Below are positions 10,122 through 16,822 of a stretch of DNA of 64,000 nucleotides, piece after piece. The notes beneath the pieces were generated by a model. It searched no databases. It was not told the DNA's origin and worked only from the letters and a program-made list of their open reading frames with translations. Positions within the stretch are counted from its first letter, which is position 1. Every line of letters begins with the position of its first letter. The DNA is from Marinobacter antarcticus (lineage in GTDB: Bacteria; Pseudomonadota; Gammaproteobacteria; Pseudomonadales; Oleiphilaceae). Location of the stretch: assembly GCF_900142385.1 (NCBI RefSeq), contig NZ_FRAQ01000001.1:2367841-2431840 (forward strand), in the 5' to 3' direction. Made by a program: the position numbers and the translations under genes.

Positions 10122-10148
10122 CTGCTGCGCATCCCCGATAAAGGATCG

Positions 10149-10475
10149 TCACAGGCAGTTTGTCGGCCGTGGCAGTCCGGCGATACGGCAGGCTGTTTTT
10201 GCCGGAGTACCGGGGAACAACTGCATGAGATAAATACTGTTGCCCTTGTCTTCACCCAAAGCATCTTTCACCGACTTGACGAACAGCCGGTTTGAGGGTG
10301 GCGATATTTCATGTTCTTTGTAAAATAAGCGTAGAAACTCGATGATTTCCCAGTGCTTTTCATTGAGTTTAATGTGGTCATCTTCGGCAATGACAGTCGC
10401 GACTTCAGGCGTCCAGTCGTGTGCGCTTTCGAGAAAACCCTCATTGTTCCTGTCAGGCATTACGGATTCTGTCAT
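10149..10475 (-). CDS. tusE: TusE/DsrC-family sulfur carrier
   Basis: A 108-residue DsrC/TusE protein ending PRPTNCL, with the conserved penultimate cysteine that accepts sulfur from TusBCD and hands it to MnmA for 2-thiouridine synthesis in tRNA. The core HWEIIEFLRLFYKEHEISP is typical. A second cysteine eleven residues from the conserved one (KTACRIAG) is at the spacing seen in DsrC proteins of sulfur oxidisers. However, the gene sits in a plain tusDCBE operon with no dsr genes, so the tRNA role is favoured. It is the last gene of the operon. Confidence 0.9.
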   Translation of the reverse strand: MTESVMPDRNNEGFLESAHDWTPEVATVIAEDDHIKLNEKHWEIIEFLRLFYKEHEISPPSNRLFVKSVKDALGEDKGNSIYLMQLFPGTPAKTACRIAGLPRPTNCL

Positions 10476-10478
10476 GGG

Positions 10479-10763
10479 TCACCAGCTGATTACGTTTTGG
10501 GCCTGAACCGTCAAATCAACCATGGCAGGGAAGTCCACCAGGATGGCCTCTCCGGCACATTGGCCAAGGCCGCGAGCTACTACATCCGGCGCAAGCGCAT
10601 AAACGGGAATGCTTGCTTCATGATCCCCTGATGTGGCGATAGCCAATACTGCACTCTCAGTGAGAAGCAGAGCGTCTCCGGGCTTGAGTGCATGCCTGCA
10701 CTCAGCTGAGCGCGGATGCCCGGGCGCCTTGTTCAGAATGTGAAGGATATGAATGCGTGTCAT
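10479..10763 (-). CDS. tusB: Sulfurtransferase complex subunit TusB
   Basis: A 94-residue DsrH/TusB protein starting MTRIHILHILNKAP, typical of the family. The longer open frame upstream overlaps tusC and is not used. TusB is the small structural subunit of the TusBCD hexamer, which relays persulfide sulfur in the cytoplasm. It lies between tusC (37-base gap) and tusE (3-base gap). Confidence 0.85.
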   Translation of the reverse strand: MTRIHILHILNKAPGHPRSAECRHALKPGDALLLTESAVLAIATSGDHEASIPVYALAPDVVARGLGQCAGEAILVDFPAMVDLTVQAQNVISW

Positions 10764-10800
10764 AACGGGTTCCGGCTCTCTGCTAGTGCATGGTTGGGAA

Positions 10801-11151
10801 TCAACCGGCAAAGGCAGTATGTGAGTATTGATGCAGCAGTTCGGAGCTACTTTCAGACATCGCCACACCTGACACCATATCTTCCAGGGTAAGCCCATAG
10901 CTTACGCAGGCTGCTGCGTCTGCGTATATTGCTTCGACGCCGAAAATGGGCGCTGCGGAAAGGTTCTTTTCCACGGACTTTTGTTCTATTTCGCTGGTTT
11001 CCTGGGATTTTCGTAACCAGTTAACGCCAGCTCCCATAAACAATAGCGATACGGACTGATCGAACGCCGCCAGGGAAAAAGCCATGTCGAGGGCTTCACG
11101 CCCGGTCCAGATTCCGTAAGGAGGCTGATCAATTACAATCAATGTGCTCAC
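10801..11151 (-). CDS. tusC: Sulfurtransferase complex subunit TusC
   Basis: A 116-residue DsrF/TusC protein: RQ-type start MSTLIVIDQPPYGIWTGREA, followed by the family LLFMGAGV strand. It is the non-catalytic partner of TusD in the TusBCD sulfur relay. It starts 2 bases after the tusD stop, so it is translated with it. Confidence 0.87.
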   Translation of the reverse strand: MSTLIVIDQPPYGIWTGREALDMAFSLAAFDQSVSLLFMGAGVNWLRKSQETSEIEQKSVEKNLSAAPIFGVEAIYADAAACVSYGLTLEDMVSGVAMSESSSELLHQYSHTAFAG

Positions 11152-11153
11152 GC

Positions 11154-11570
11154 TCAGCCTCCCGCATGGAAATAAATAACCCGTGACGACGCCATAGTGC
11201 CTTCAACCCACTCGCCAAGTCCGGCAATAATAAAAGGCTCCAGGAGGTTGCTGGCCGGCAGCTCATAACGCTTTTGCTCCGCGTCGTTTACCAGTCCACG
11301 TCTTAACGCGGAAGCTATACAAGCAAAACCCGGGATAGCATTCTCTGTGAGAAATTTCGCCCATTCAACTGGCCAGTGGGTTTCGTCTGATGGCGGTGCA
11401 GAGAGCGCGGAGGCAAGATGGACCCCGTCACCATAGAGAAATATCCGATCCAGTGTATGGCCTGCTGCAAGCGCAGCACGGGCGAATAGCAACGCTGTTT
11501 GCGGAGCCTGGGAAGAGTAGGGCGCCCCGGTTATTACCAGCGTGTAGCTTTGCAGAGAGGTAGCAGCCAT
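11154..11570 (-). CDS. tusD: Sulfurtransferase complex subunit TusD
   Basis: A 138-residue DsrE/TusD protein. It has the family strand YTLVITGAPYSSQAPQTALL, the FLYGDGVHLA motif and a cysteine in FACIASALRRG at the position of the sulfur-accepting cysteine. It is the first gene of tusDCBE and lies downstream of a strong bidirectional hairpin at 11611-11642. Confidence 0.9.
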   Translation of the reverse strand: MAATSLQSYTLVITGAPYSSQAPQTALLFARAALAAGHTLDRIFLYGDGVHLASALSAPPSDETHWPVEWAKFLTENAIPGFACIASALRRGLVNDAEQKRYELPASNLLEPFIIAGLGEWVEGTMASSRVIYFHAGG

Positions 11571-11610
11571 GGTTGAAGTTCTTGCCTGGGATGAAGTCAG
11601 TGTACCAATA

Positions 11611-11642
11611 GCAAAAACCCCGGCAAAGGCCGGGGTTTTTGC
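11611..11642. terminator. Bidirectional rho-independent terminator between yccA and tus operon
   Basis: A perfect 14-bp stem (11611-11624 with 11629-11642, arm GCAAAAACCCCGGC) and a 4-base loop. The A-tract on one side and T-tract on the other give a terminator in both directions; it should end yccA transcription. Confidence 0.92.
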
Positions 11643-11673
11643 TAACTATGAAGTGCGCAAAGCACTCCGGATA

Positions 11674-12390
11674 CTAATCGTTGGAGAAGGCACCGATTAG
11701 ATGCAACAGCGCCAGGAACAGGTTGTAGATGTTCAGGTACAAGCCCGTGGTGGCCATGATGTAGTTGGTTTCACCACCGTTCACGATGCGGCTGGTGTCA
11801 TAGAGGATGAAACCAGACATCAGGAACACGATCGCAGCGCTGATGGCCAAGCTGAGTGCAGTGATCTCAACACCGAACATTGCAGCGACCATGGAGCCCA
11901 AAGCCGCAACCAGCACCACAACAAGACCGGCAACCAGCATGCCACGCATGAAGCTGAAGTCTTTTTTGGTGGTCAACACATAGCCGGACAAGGCGAAAAA
12001 TACCACGCCCGTTCCGCCCAGGGCTTGCATAATGATCTGCCCACCATTGGAGAGCTGCAGGTAGTAAAGCAGGATCGGGCCAAGAGAAAGACCCAGCAAG
12101 CCGGTGAAAGCGAACACGACAGCAATGCCTGCAGAGCTATTGGCGGTGCGTGGCAGCACAAACCAGATCAGAGCAAGCGCGCCCAGACTGCATACAAGGC
12201 TTGCGCCCTGGCTCAGCCCGAAGGACATGGATACACCAGCCATGACAGCACTGAATACCAGTGTCATTGCAAGCAGGGTGTAAGTGTTGCGCAAAACCTT
12301 GGTCGCCGAAGCACTGATCGGGGCGGTAGCAGACCCACGGGCAATCATGCCTTTGCTGTCCTGCTGAACATTGTACTGTCTGTTTTGCAT
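11674..12390 (-). CDS. yccA: Bax inhibitor-1/YccA family membrane protein
   Basis: A 238-residue protein with about seven membrane helices and the BI-1 family ending (SGFILYDTSRIVNGGETNYI, then LYLNIYNLFLALLHLIGAF). The start MQNRQYNVQQ is chosen because GGAG lies just before it; the open frame upstream overlaps the promoter. In E. coli YccA binds and modulates the FtsH protease at the inner membrane. A clear promoter lies about 90 bases upstream and a terminator follows. Confidence 0.92.
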   Translation of the reverse strand: MQNRQYNVQQDSKGMIARGSATAPISASATKVLRNTYTLLAMTLVFSAVMAGVSMSFGLSQGASLVCSLGALALIWFVLPRTANSSAGIAVVFAFTGLLGLSLGPILLYYLQLSNGGQIIMQALGGTGVVFFALSGYVLTTKKDFSFMRGMLVAGLVVVLVAALGSMVAAMFGVEITALSLAISAAIVFLMSGFILYDTSRIVNGGETNYIMATTGLYLNIYNLFLALLHLIGAFSND

Positions 12391-12476
12391 TCTGATCTCC
12401 GATTTAATCCAGCTTGTTTGGTTGCTGGCGCCAAGCGCTGAGCCTGATAAACGCCAATTACCTGGAATTACACTCC

Positions 12477-12504
12477 ATGATAATGTCGAATTCTCAACTT
12501 TCAA
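12477..12504 (-). promoter_or_regulatory. Candidate sigma-70 promoter for yccA
   Basis: Minus-strand TTGAAA (12499-12504) and TATCAT (12477-12482) with a 16-base spacer, giving a leader of about 80 bases before the yccA start. Confidence 0.6.
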
Positions 12505-12585
12505 TCGTTTACGACACGAAAGTGCTCTCCAGATTCCATTAAATGCAGTTAATGTTTAAAATTGCATCGGGTTTTATGCAGGGCG

Positions 12586-12613
12586 TTGACAGCACAGGCA
12601 AATCCGGTATCAT
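12586..12613 (+). promoter_or_regulatory. Sigma-70 promoter of tRNA-Ser
   Basis: TTGACA at 12586-12591 and TATCAT at 12608-12613 with a 16-base spacer, about 35 bases before the mature tRNA start. A perfect -35 fits a stable RNA promoter. Confidence 0.75.
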
Positions 12614-12647
12614 GCACACCGCTGTCGCTAGGCAGTAATGGAAAAAC

Positions 12648-12738
12648 GGTGGGCTGGCAGAGTGGCTTAATGCAGCGGTCTTGAAAACCGCCGTACGTTA
12701 GTAGCGTACCCGGGGTTCGAATCCCTGGCCCACCGCCA
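12648..12738 (+). tRNA. serT: tRNA-Ser(UGA)
   Basis: A 91-base type II tRNA with encoded CCA. The acceptor stem GGTGGGC pairs with GCCCACC, the anticodon loop is CTTGAAA (anticodon UGA, reads UCA), a long variable arm is present and the T-loop is GGTTCGAATCC. Its 3' end is the integration target of the element that follows and is repeated at 21504-21520. Confidence 0.97.
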
Positions 12739-12740
12739 TT
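12724..12740 (+). repeat. attL: tRNA-Ser 3' end direct repeat
   Basis: The 17 bases CCTGGCCCACCGCCATT cover the tRNA T-arm/acceptor 3' end plus two bases and recur exactly at 21504-21520. Similarity continues loosely past the core (CCTTTAAAATCAA against CCATAAAATCAA). Crossover inside the tRNA end leaves the tRNA intact, as expected for a tyrosine integrase. Confidence 0.9.
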
Positions 12741-12874
12741 ATCCCTTTAAAATCAACAAGTTAGGCTAGAGAAAATAAATTAACTATCAACGTGACTATC
12801 CACGCTGAAATGGCTAAAACCTGTTCTTTTTGGCTACTATGTAGGCAGATTGAAATCAGAATAGGGATTGTTCA

Positions 12875-13075
12875 GTGCATCGGTTTACTGTTGAGAATAA
12901 ACATAAAGGCAAGGTTTACACCGCAGACGCCACAATTGAAAAGGGCATGTTAACGGTAAGCCATCCCACCATAGGGTCTAAATCAGCTTCATGTTCATCC
13001 ATTGCCAGCGGGAAACCACTTGCTGTTATCCTTCTGGGTGAATTGATTCGTAACCACCAAGGGGGCGGCTGGTGA
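12875..13075 (+). CDS. Small hypothetical protein of the satellite (66 aa)
   Basis: Read from GTG with AGGG nine bases ahead. The product (MHRFTVENKHKGKVYTADAT...) is a small, mostly beta-predicted protein without cysteine clusters or membrane helix. Its stop overlaps the next start in a GTGA tetranucleotide, a sign of a real two-gene unit. It is the first gene after attL and faces the packaging genes. No family recognised. Confidence 0.55.
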   Translation: MHRFTVENKHKGKVYTADATIEKGMLTVSHPTIGSKSASCSSIASGKPLAVILLGELIRNHQGGGW

Positions 13076-13290
13076 AACTAACGGGTAACGAAACCTTAGA
13101 AGAGTTAAGACAACTGGAAGACGAAACAGCGCGGCAGCTTGCCCATGCAAAACGGGAAGCGGAGGCCTGGAGCTCAGGTAAATACAAAGGCGGATCGAAT
13201 GCCCAGATGTCCCGGTCTCTGGTCTCCAGTTATGAGCGGCAGCTAGCATCAATTATCGAAAAGATCCGGCACTTAGAAAGCGAACAGTGA
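13072..13290 (+). CDS. Small coiled-coil hypothetical protein of the satellite (72 aa)
   Basis: Starts at the GTG that overlaps the preceding stop. The sequence is almost wholly helical and charged (ETLEELRQLEDETARQLAHA ... LASIIEKIRHLESEQ), predicting a short coiled coil. Small coiled-coil proteins of this kind occur near phage packaging genes, but no specific function can be assigned. It converges on the 105-residue gene with a 2-base gap. Confidence 0.6.
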   Translation: MKLTGNETLEELRQLEDETARQLAHAKREAEAWSSGKYKGGSNAQMSRSLVSSYERQLASIIEKIRHLESEQ

Positions 13291-13292
13291 TC

Positions 13293-13610
13293 CTATACAT
13301 CACCACGGCTTCCGGCCACAGACTCACACCACTTTATAAACTCCTCTGAGATCCAATCCGCGTCAAGGCTCAGATAGTCGCAACAATGCCGCAACATTGG
13401 CCCGCACCTCACCAGGTCATCGAATGCGGCCTCAAGGACGTAGCTGTTACGGTGGACACCTTGCGCCGATTGGCCCCGCCAGTAATGGCGCGCATCAAAA
13501 AGCATCAGCTTCAGAGCTTCAGCCCATAGCCGCCTTTCACCCAAACCGGCATCCCTGCCTTGTAGTTCAGCGTATAGCGCCTCCATCTGGCCCACTGGCC
13601 TCAGCCCCAA
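13293..13610 (-). CDS. Conserved satellite protein, family B (105 aa)
   Basis: Not a family I can name. It is clearly homologous to the protein at 60795-61079 in the second element: GLGERRLWAEALKLMLFDAR is identical in both, followed by shared FDDLVRCGPMLRHCC. The composition (helical, W- and C-containing) resembles short regulator-like ORFs found near phage late genes. It overlaps the upstream 261-residue gene by 10 bases and is last in the terS-terL operon. The DNA is nearly identical to the second copy over long stretches, unlike the terminase genes. Confidence 0.75.
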   Translation of the reverse strand: MGLRPVGQMEALYAELQGRDAGLGERRLWAEALKLMLFDARHYWRGQSAQGVHRNSYVLEAAFDDLVRCGPMLRHCCDYLSLDADWISEEFIKWCESVAGSRGDV

Positions 13611-14386
13611 GAATCCTGGGCCGCCTGCCTTGCCGTCCGCGCCTTTTGTGCTTCAGCGTCGAACCTTGCTCGGACATCTTTTGCGGTCAGTGTGTCGCCA
13701 ACCCCTAACGCCTCGTCAAAGGTCTGGAACAAAACCTCATCAGCCTTTTGCAGACTACGCTCCAGCTTCAACAAGTCGGGCGTAAGTTGCTGCATGGCCC
13801 GCGCTCGCTGATTAGCGATCTGGTCTTTACTAAGCCCGGTTAGTGAAGGGTGGCCATCCAAAACGGCGCTCAAAACTTCGCCGTCTTCATTAGCAATGGC
13901 GTTGGCGATAAACTCGGCTTTCTGCTTATCATCCATCCCTCGAACAACCTGCCGAATCTCTGAGCCTGCGCCGTTATCGCTAAACTTGGCGCGCTGCCGG
14001 AATTCCGAATCAATCGAACCGATACGGTTTTTAATGTTGGCGCGCGCTCTGTCCATAGCCTGGGCTGATCGTCCCAGATAGGTCTGATACTGGGTGTCCA
14101 GATCCGCAAGGTGGGCGGCCTGGGTGTGTGCAGGGTTCTGTGTTTCACGCAAGCCAACCAGCTTTTGAGCGCCATTGGCCATAATAGTGTGTGCGTGTTC
14201 AAAGTCCCGCAATGCAGGGTCATCAGCATGTGAACCGGCATCCTTACGGACACTTTGGCCCCACAGCGTAGACGCTAGCCGATCGGTGAGCTTCACCTCT
14301 GGCAGCTTTTCGCGCATATCTGTGCGGTTGTTGTCGCGAACGTGAACCGCGCCGTCTTTGAACTGTAAATCAGTGCGTATGGTCAT
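13601..14386 (-). CDS. Conserved satellite protein, family A (261 aa), downstream of terminase
   Basis: No known domain recognised. A conserved N-terminal motif IRTDLQFKDGAVHVRDN is followed by a long, charged, helical body and an alanine-rich C-terminus. The paralogue at 61083-61868 has the same length and shares the N-terminus, the central RGM block and the AVL...HP-L-G block. Position right after terL, soluble helical build and conservation with the terminase module suggest a structural or packaging role such as a scaffold or capsid-interaction protein; this is inference. Its start follows the terL stop by 13 bases. Confidence 0.75.
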   Translation of the reverse strand: MTIRTDLQFKDGAVHVRDNNRTDMREKLPEVKLTDRLASTLWGQSVRKDAGSHADDPALRDFEHAHTIMANGAQKLVGLRETQNPAHTQAAHLADLDTQYQTYLGRSAQAMDRARANIKNRIGSIDSEFRQRAKFSDNGAGSEIRQVVRGMDDKQKAEFIANAIANEDGEVLSAVLDGHPSLTGLSKDQIANQRARAMQQLTPDLLKLERSLQKADEVLFQTFDEALGVGDTLTAKDVRARFDAEAQKARTARQAAQDSWG

Positions 14387-14399
14387 TATTTGAGTACCT

Positions 14400-15836
14400 T
14401 TAGTGAGAGAAAGTTACGGGAATGTGTACGTGTCCGGCATTGCCGGTTAGCGCGTAACGACAAGCATCAGCGCCGTGATCGGGCGCGGACGAATCAACAT
14501 CTTCAGGGTTGCGGGGATCACGTGGCAGGCTTGGCACCGTCTCCCACCAGATCCGGCAATTACGGGACACATACAGGCCAGGTACGTCAGGCTTACCGGC
14601 ATCAGCCAGTAACCGGCGCATGGTCTGCCAGCCTGCTAGACGGGAGCCTTTGCGGGCCTTCTCGAAGTAGACACCAGCCTTTCGGAACTCATCGGCAATG
14701 CTGCCTTCCTGGCTGCCGGTGCGGTTGAATATTGCATCGTCAGCGACACCACGGGGCGTTACGTTCCAGTGCTGGCACATTGATAGGATGCGGTCTGCCT
14801 GATCTGGCACGGTTAAGCCAAGGCCGGTGTTCAGGTCATCCGGGTGTGTAGTGGTTTCCTCGTCCACCAGAATGTAAGAACCACGCGGGTAGTGATAACC
14901 GTCCGGGCCTTCAGCACCTGGGCTTTTGGCGACAAGGTAGGTCACGGAAGGGGCAGCCACACCGAAGTCATGGGCCAGATAGAACTCCCAGCGGTCAGTC
15001 ATTGCCAGCCGTGGGTCATGGTGTGCCAATGTATTCGCCCCGGCCTTCCTGTAACGGTTCGGAAGGTGTGGCCATGGCTCAATCATGTTGCGCTGTTCAT
15101 CGATAACCGTGCTGAAGTACGCGCCACGCAATACTGACCAATCACCATTTAGCCAAGCGCGGCCTAACTCTGGGTCAGTGGCACAGCTTGCCATTAGGTT
15201 CTTTGCGTAACGCTCGCGGTCGATGAACTGATTGTCGCGGTATGTGCTGTTAATGCTCACGAAATCAAAGCCGGTGGCTGCATCGGTGTACGGCTTCCAC
15301 GGCTCATTGAGAGCATACCGGCGAACTAGCCAGGCATGGCCCACACCGCCAGGGTTAGCCAGGACAATGAACCGTCCAGGCACTCCCGCTGGAGGGCGTA
15401 GGGATGAGCGCAGACGGTCAACCAGTGCAGGGCTTGCGAACTGGCCAGCCTCGTCGACGGCGATGTAACTAAATGATTTTCCCTGATACTTGCTAAAATC
15501 AGCCTCGCGTTCAAGCTGGTCTAACTGAATGGTCGAGCCATTGGGCAATGTGAACTTATGCTTCTGTGCGTCAAAGCGAAGGGCTGTTCCATAGATGGAT
15601 GTGAAGTATTGACGGAACTCTGCCTCAAGATCCTGAAGGCCAGGGAATGACTTGCGAACCACCAGGCACCGGGCCTGATCTCCATGTTGTTCACAGTGCC
15701 GGAGGAACAATGCTGCCAGCAGGAAGCTCTTTCCACCACCACGACCACCACCTAAGAACAGGTCGATAGACTCCGGCACGGTCATGGCCTGACTCTGCCA
15801 TTCACTTAGCTGATCTGGGCGCTGTTCAACTGCCAT
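14400..15836 (-). CDS. terL: Phage terminase large subunit (island 1)
   Basis: A 478-residue packaging motor. The ATPase domain has Walker A GGGRGGGKS (residues 29-37) and Walker B YIAVDEAGQF (D128, E129). The C-terminal RNase H-like nuclease shows acidic residues in AHDFG (D290), VADDAIF (about 366) and HGADACRYAL (D457). Length and motifs are complete, so it should be active. It overlaps terS by 11 bases. The C-terminus IPVTFSH is echoed by IPVTFAH in the otherwise different TerL of the second element. Confidence 0.93.
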   Translation of the reverse strand: MAVEQRPDQLSEWQSQAMTVPESIDLFLGGGRGGGKSFLLAALFLRHCEQHGDQARCLVVRKSFPGLQDLEAEFRQYFTSIYGTALRFDAQKHKFTLPNGSTIQLDQLEREADFSKYQGKSFSYIAVDEAGQFASPALVDRLRSSLRPPAGVPGRFIVLANPGGVGHAWLVRRYALNEPWKPYTDAATGFDFVSINSTYRDNQFIDRERYAKNLMASCATDPELGRAWLNGDWSVLRGAYFSTVIDEQRNMIEPWPHLPNRYRKAGANTLAHHDPRLAMTDRWEFYLAHDFGVAAPSVTYLVAKSPGAEGPDGYHYPRGSYILVDEETTTHPDDLNTGLGLTVPDQADRILSMCQHWNVTPRGVADDAIFNRTGSQEGSIADEFRKAGVYFEKARKGSRLAGWQTMRRLLADAGKPDVPGLYVSRNCRIWWETVPSLPRDPRNPEDVDSSAPDHGADACRYALTGNAGHVHIPVTFSH

Positions 15837-16230
15837 CAGGTAAGCTCACCTGCGCAACACGAACGGCCTTGGCATACTCTGCGGCATCCATAGCAGCGGG
15901 TAGGTTAAACACCACGCTTACGCGCTCTGAGTTGCCTTGTGGCTGTTTCTCGCTCATACCGTGCCTTACTGCCAGCAAAGTCTGAGCGGCCTTTGTATCG
16001 CCTTCTACGGCCTTGTTATACAGCGCCTTGAGTAACTGGTCACGCTCCACAGCCAGGGCGTTGTCCCAGATAGCTGTCGAGGGCTTATGCTCACCGATAA
16101 CGCGCCTGAACTCACTCAAGGGCATACCCAGCGCAGTAGCAGCGGCGCTTTCAGACAGCAGGCCAGTGGCGGCCATTGCCTCCAGGTGCGTCTTTGCTCC
16201 GCTTGGTAATTTCTCGAACGGCCTAGCCAT
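15826..16230 (-). CDS. terS: Phage terminase small subunit (island 1)
   Basis: A 134-residue protein: an N-terminal helix-turn-helix-like region (LSESAAATALGMPLSEFRRV) for DNA recognition, a helical middle and a C-terminal tail that would contact TerL. GAGG lies eight bases before the ATG. Small terminases choose the DNA to be packaged; in Gram-positive phage-inducible islands a satellite-coded TerS redirects helper packaging. Next upstream is the 590-base noncoding region with iterons. Confidence 0.8.
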   Translation of the reverse strand: MARPFEKLPSGAKTHLEAMAATGLLSESAAATALGMPLSEFRRVIGEHKPSTAIWDNALAVERDQLLKALYNKAVEGDTKAAQTLLAVRHGMSEKQPQGNSERVSVVFNLPAAMDAAEYAKAVRVAQVSLPDGS

Positions 16231-16778
16231 GCTTTAAACCTCAATAAACCTTGCATAATGTAGGGGCATTGTCTCATAAACTATTGCTAGTGGATAGGTA
16301 TAAGGGCAGTAATTCAATTAATCAACGTGTAACTAACTGATAATTATGCGGTAGTGTCGGTGGTATGCTCCGCCAAGCTGTAAAAAGTCAGGTTTCGGCA
16401 TACGGTAAGGAATGGTTTTCAGGGGTATAAGCGGAAGGTTCAATATATCGAATGGCTATAACGGGGCGTTTTGGGCTTCGCTGAGTGAGGACAGCCCAAA
16501 AGTGTGCGCTCCTGAAATGATAATGCGGCATCCGATTTTTTATACGTTTTATACAGGGTGTATAAACTCTCAAGCCTTACTCTCGCAAGGGGTACAGGGC
16601 TTTTATACGTTTTATACAAAAAGGACACACGCGGGGGGCGTAATTACGCTCCACAAACCGAGGTGTATGTGTGTGTCTGTATAAGTGTCTAAATAACAGT
16701 AATAACACCTCTGCATCCCTTGCGCTGCATGGCTTACAGCTTTTAGACAAAAGTGTATAAAAACGTATAAAAACGTAT
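16231..16778. other. Noncoding region with GTATAAAA iterons, candidate replication origin
   Basis: Seven copies of TTTTATAC/GTATAAAA lie between terS and the primase gene: plus orientation at 16538, 16547, 16601 and 16610 (two pairs, 9-base period), and minus orientation at 16755, 16765 and 16775 (10-base period). A 9-bp inverted repeat (TTTTGGGCT, 16469-16477 with 16493-16501) precedes them. Helically phased AT-rich repeats beside a replication gene are typical of a satellite origin. Open frames here are repeat artefacts (FYTFYT, YKTYK). Confidence 0.6.
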
Positions 16779-16805
16779 AAAAAAGCCCCGCGATATAGCG
16801 AGGCT
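16779..16805 (-). terminator. Rho-independent terminator of the primase operon
   Basis: On the minus strand AGCCTCGC-TATATC-GCGGGGCT forms a stem with one mismatch, followed by six T. It begins 18 bases past the primase stop and overlaps the end of the last iteron. Confidence 0.75.
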
Positions 16806-16822
16806 AACGGGGGCGGGTGGAA

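Noticed and set aside
10149..10475. DsrC of a dissimilatory sulfur-oxidation system
   Set aside because: The second cysteine is present, but the gene is embedded in tusDCBE and no dsrAB or other dsr genes are nearby.
11701..12441. 246-residue plus-strand open frame opposite yccA
   Set aside because: It is the antisense of a well-supported membrane protein gene; composition (Q, H, rich in low-complexity) is that of a shadow frame.
16412..16684. Plus-strand 90-residue open frame (and a minus-strand frame at 16440-16628) in the terS-primase gap
   Set aside because: Both are made of the AT-rich iterons (FYTFYT, YKTYK) and lack ribosome sites; the region is better read as noncoding.
16538..16782. 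CRISPR array
   Set aside because: The repeats are only 8 bases with 1-2 base gaps; no spacer-repeat structure.
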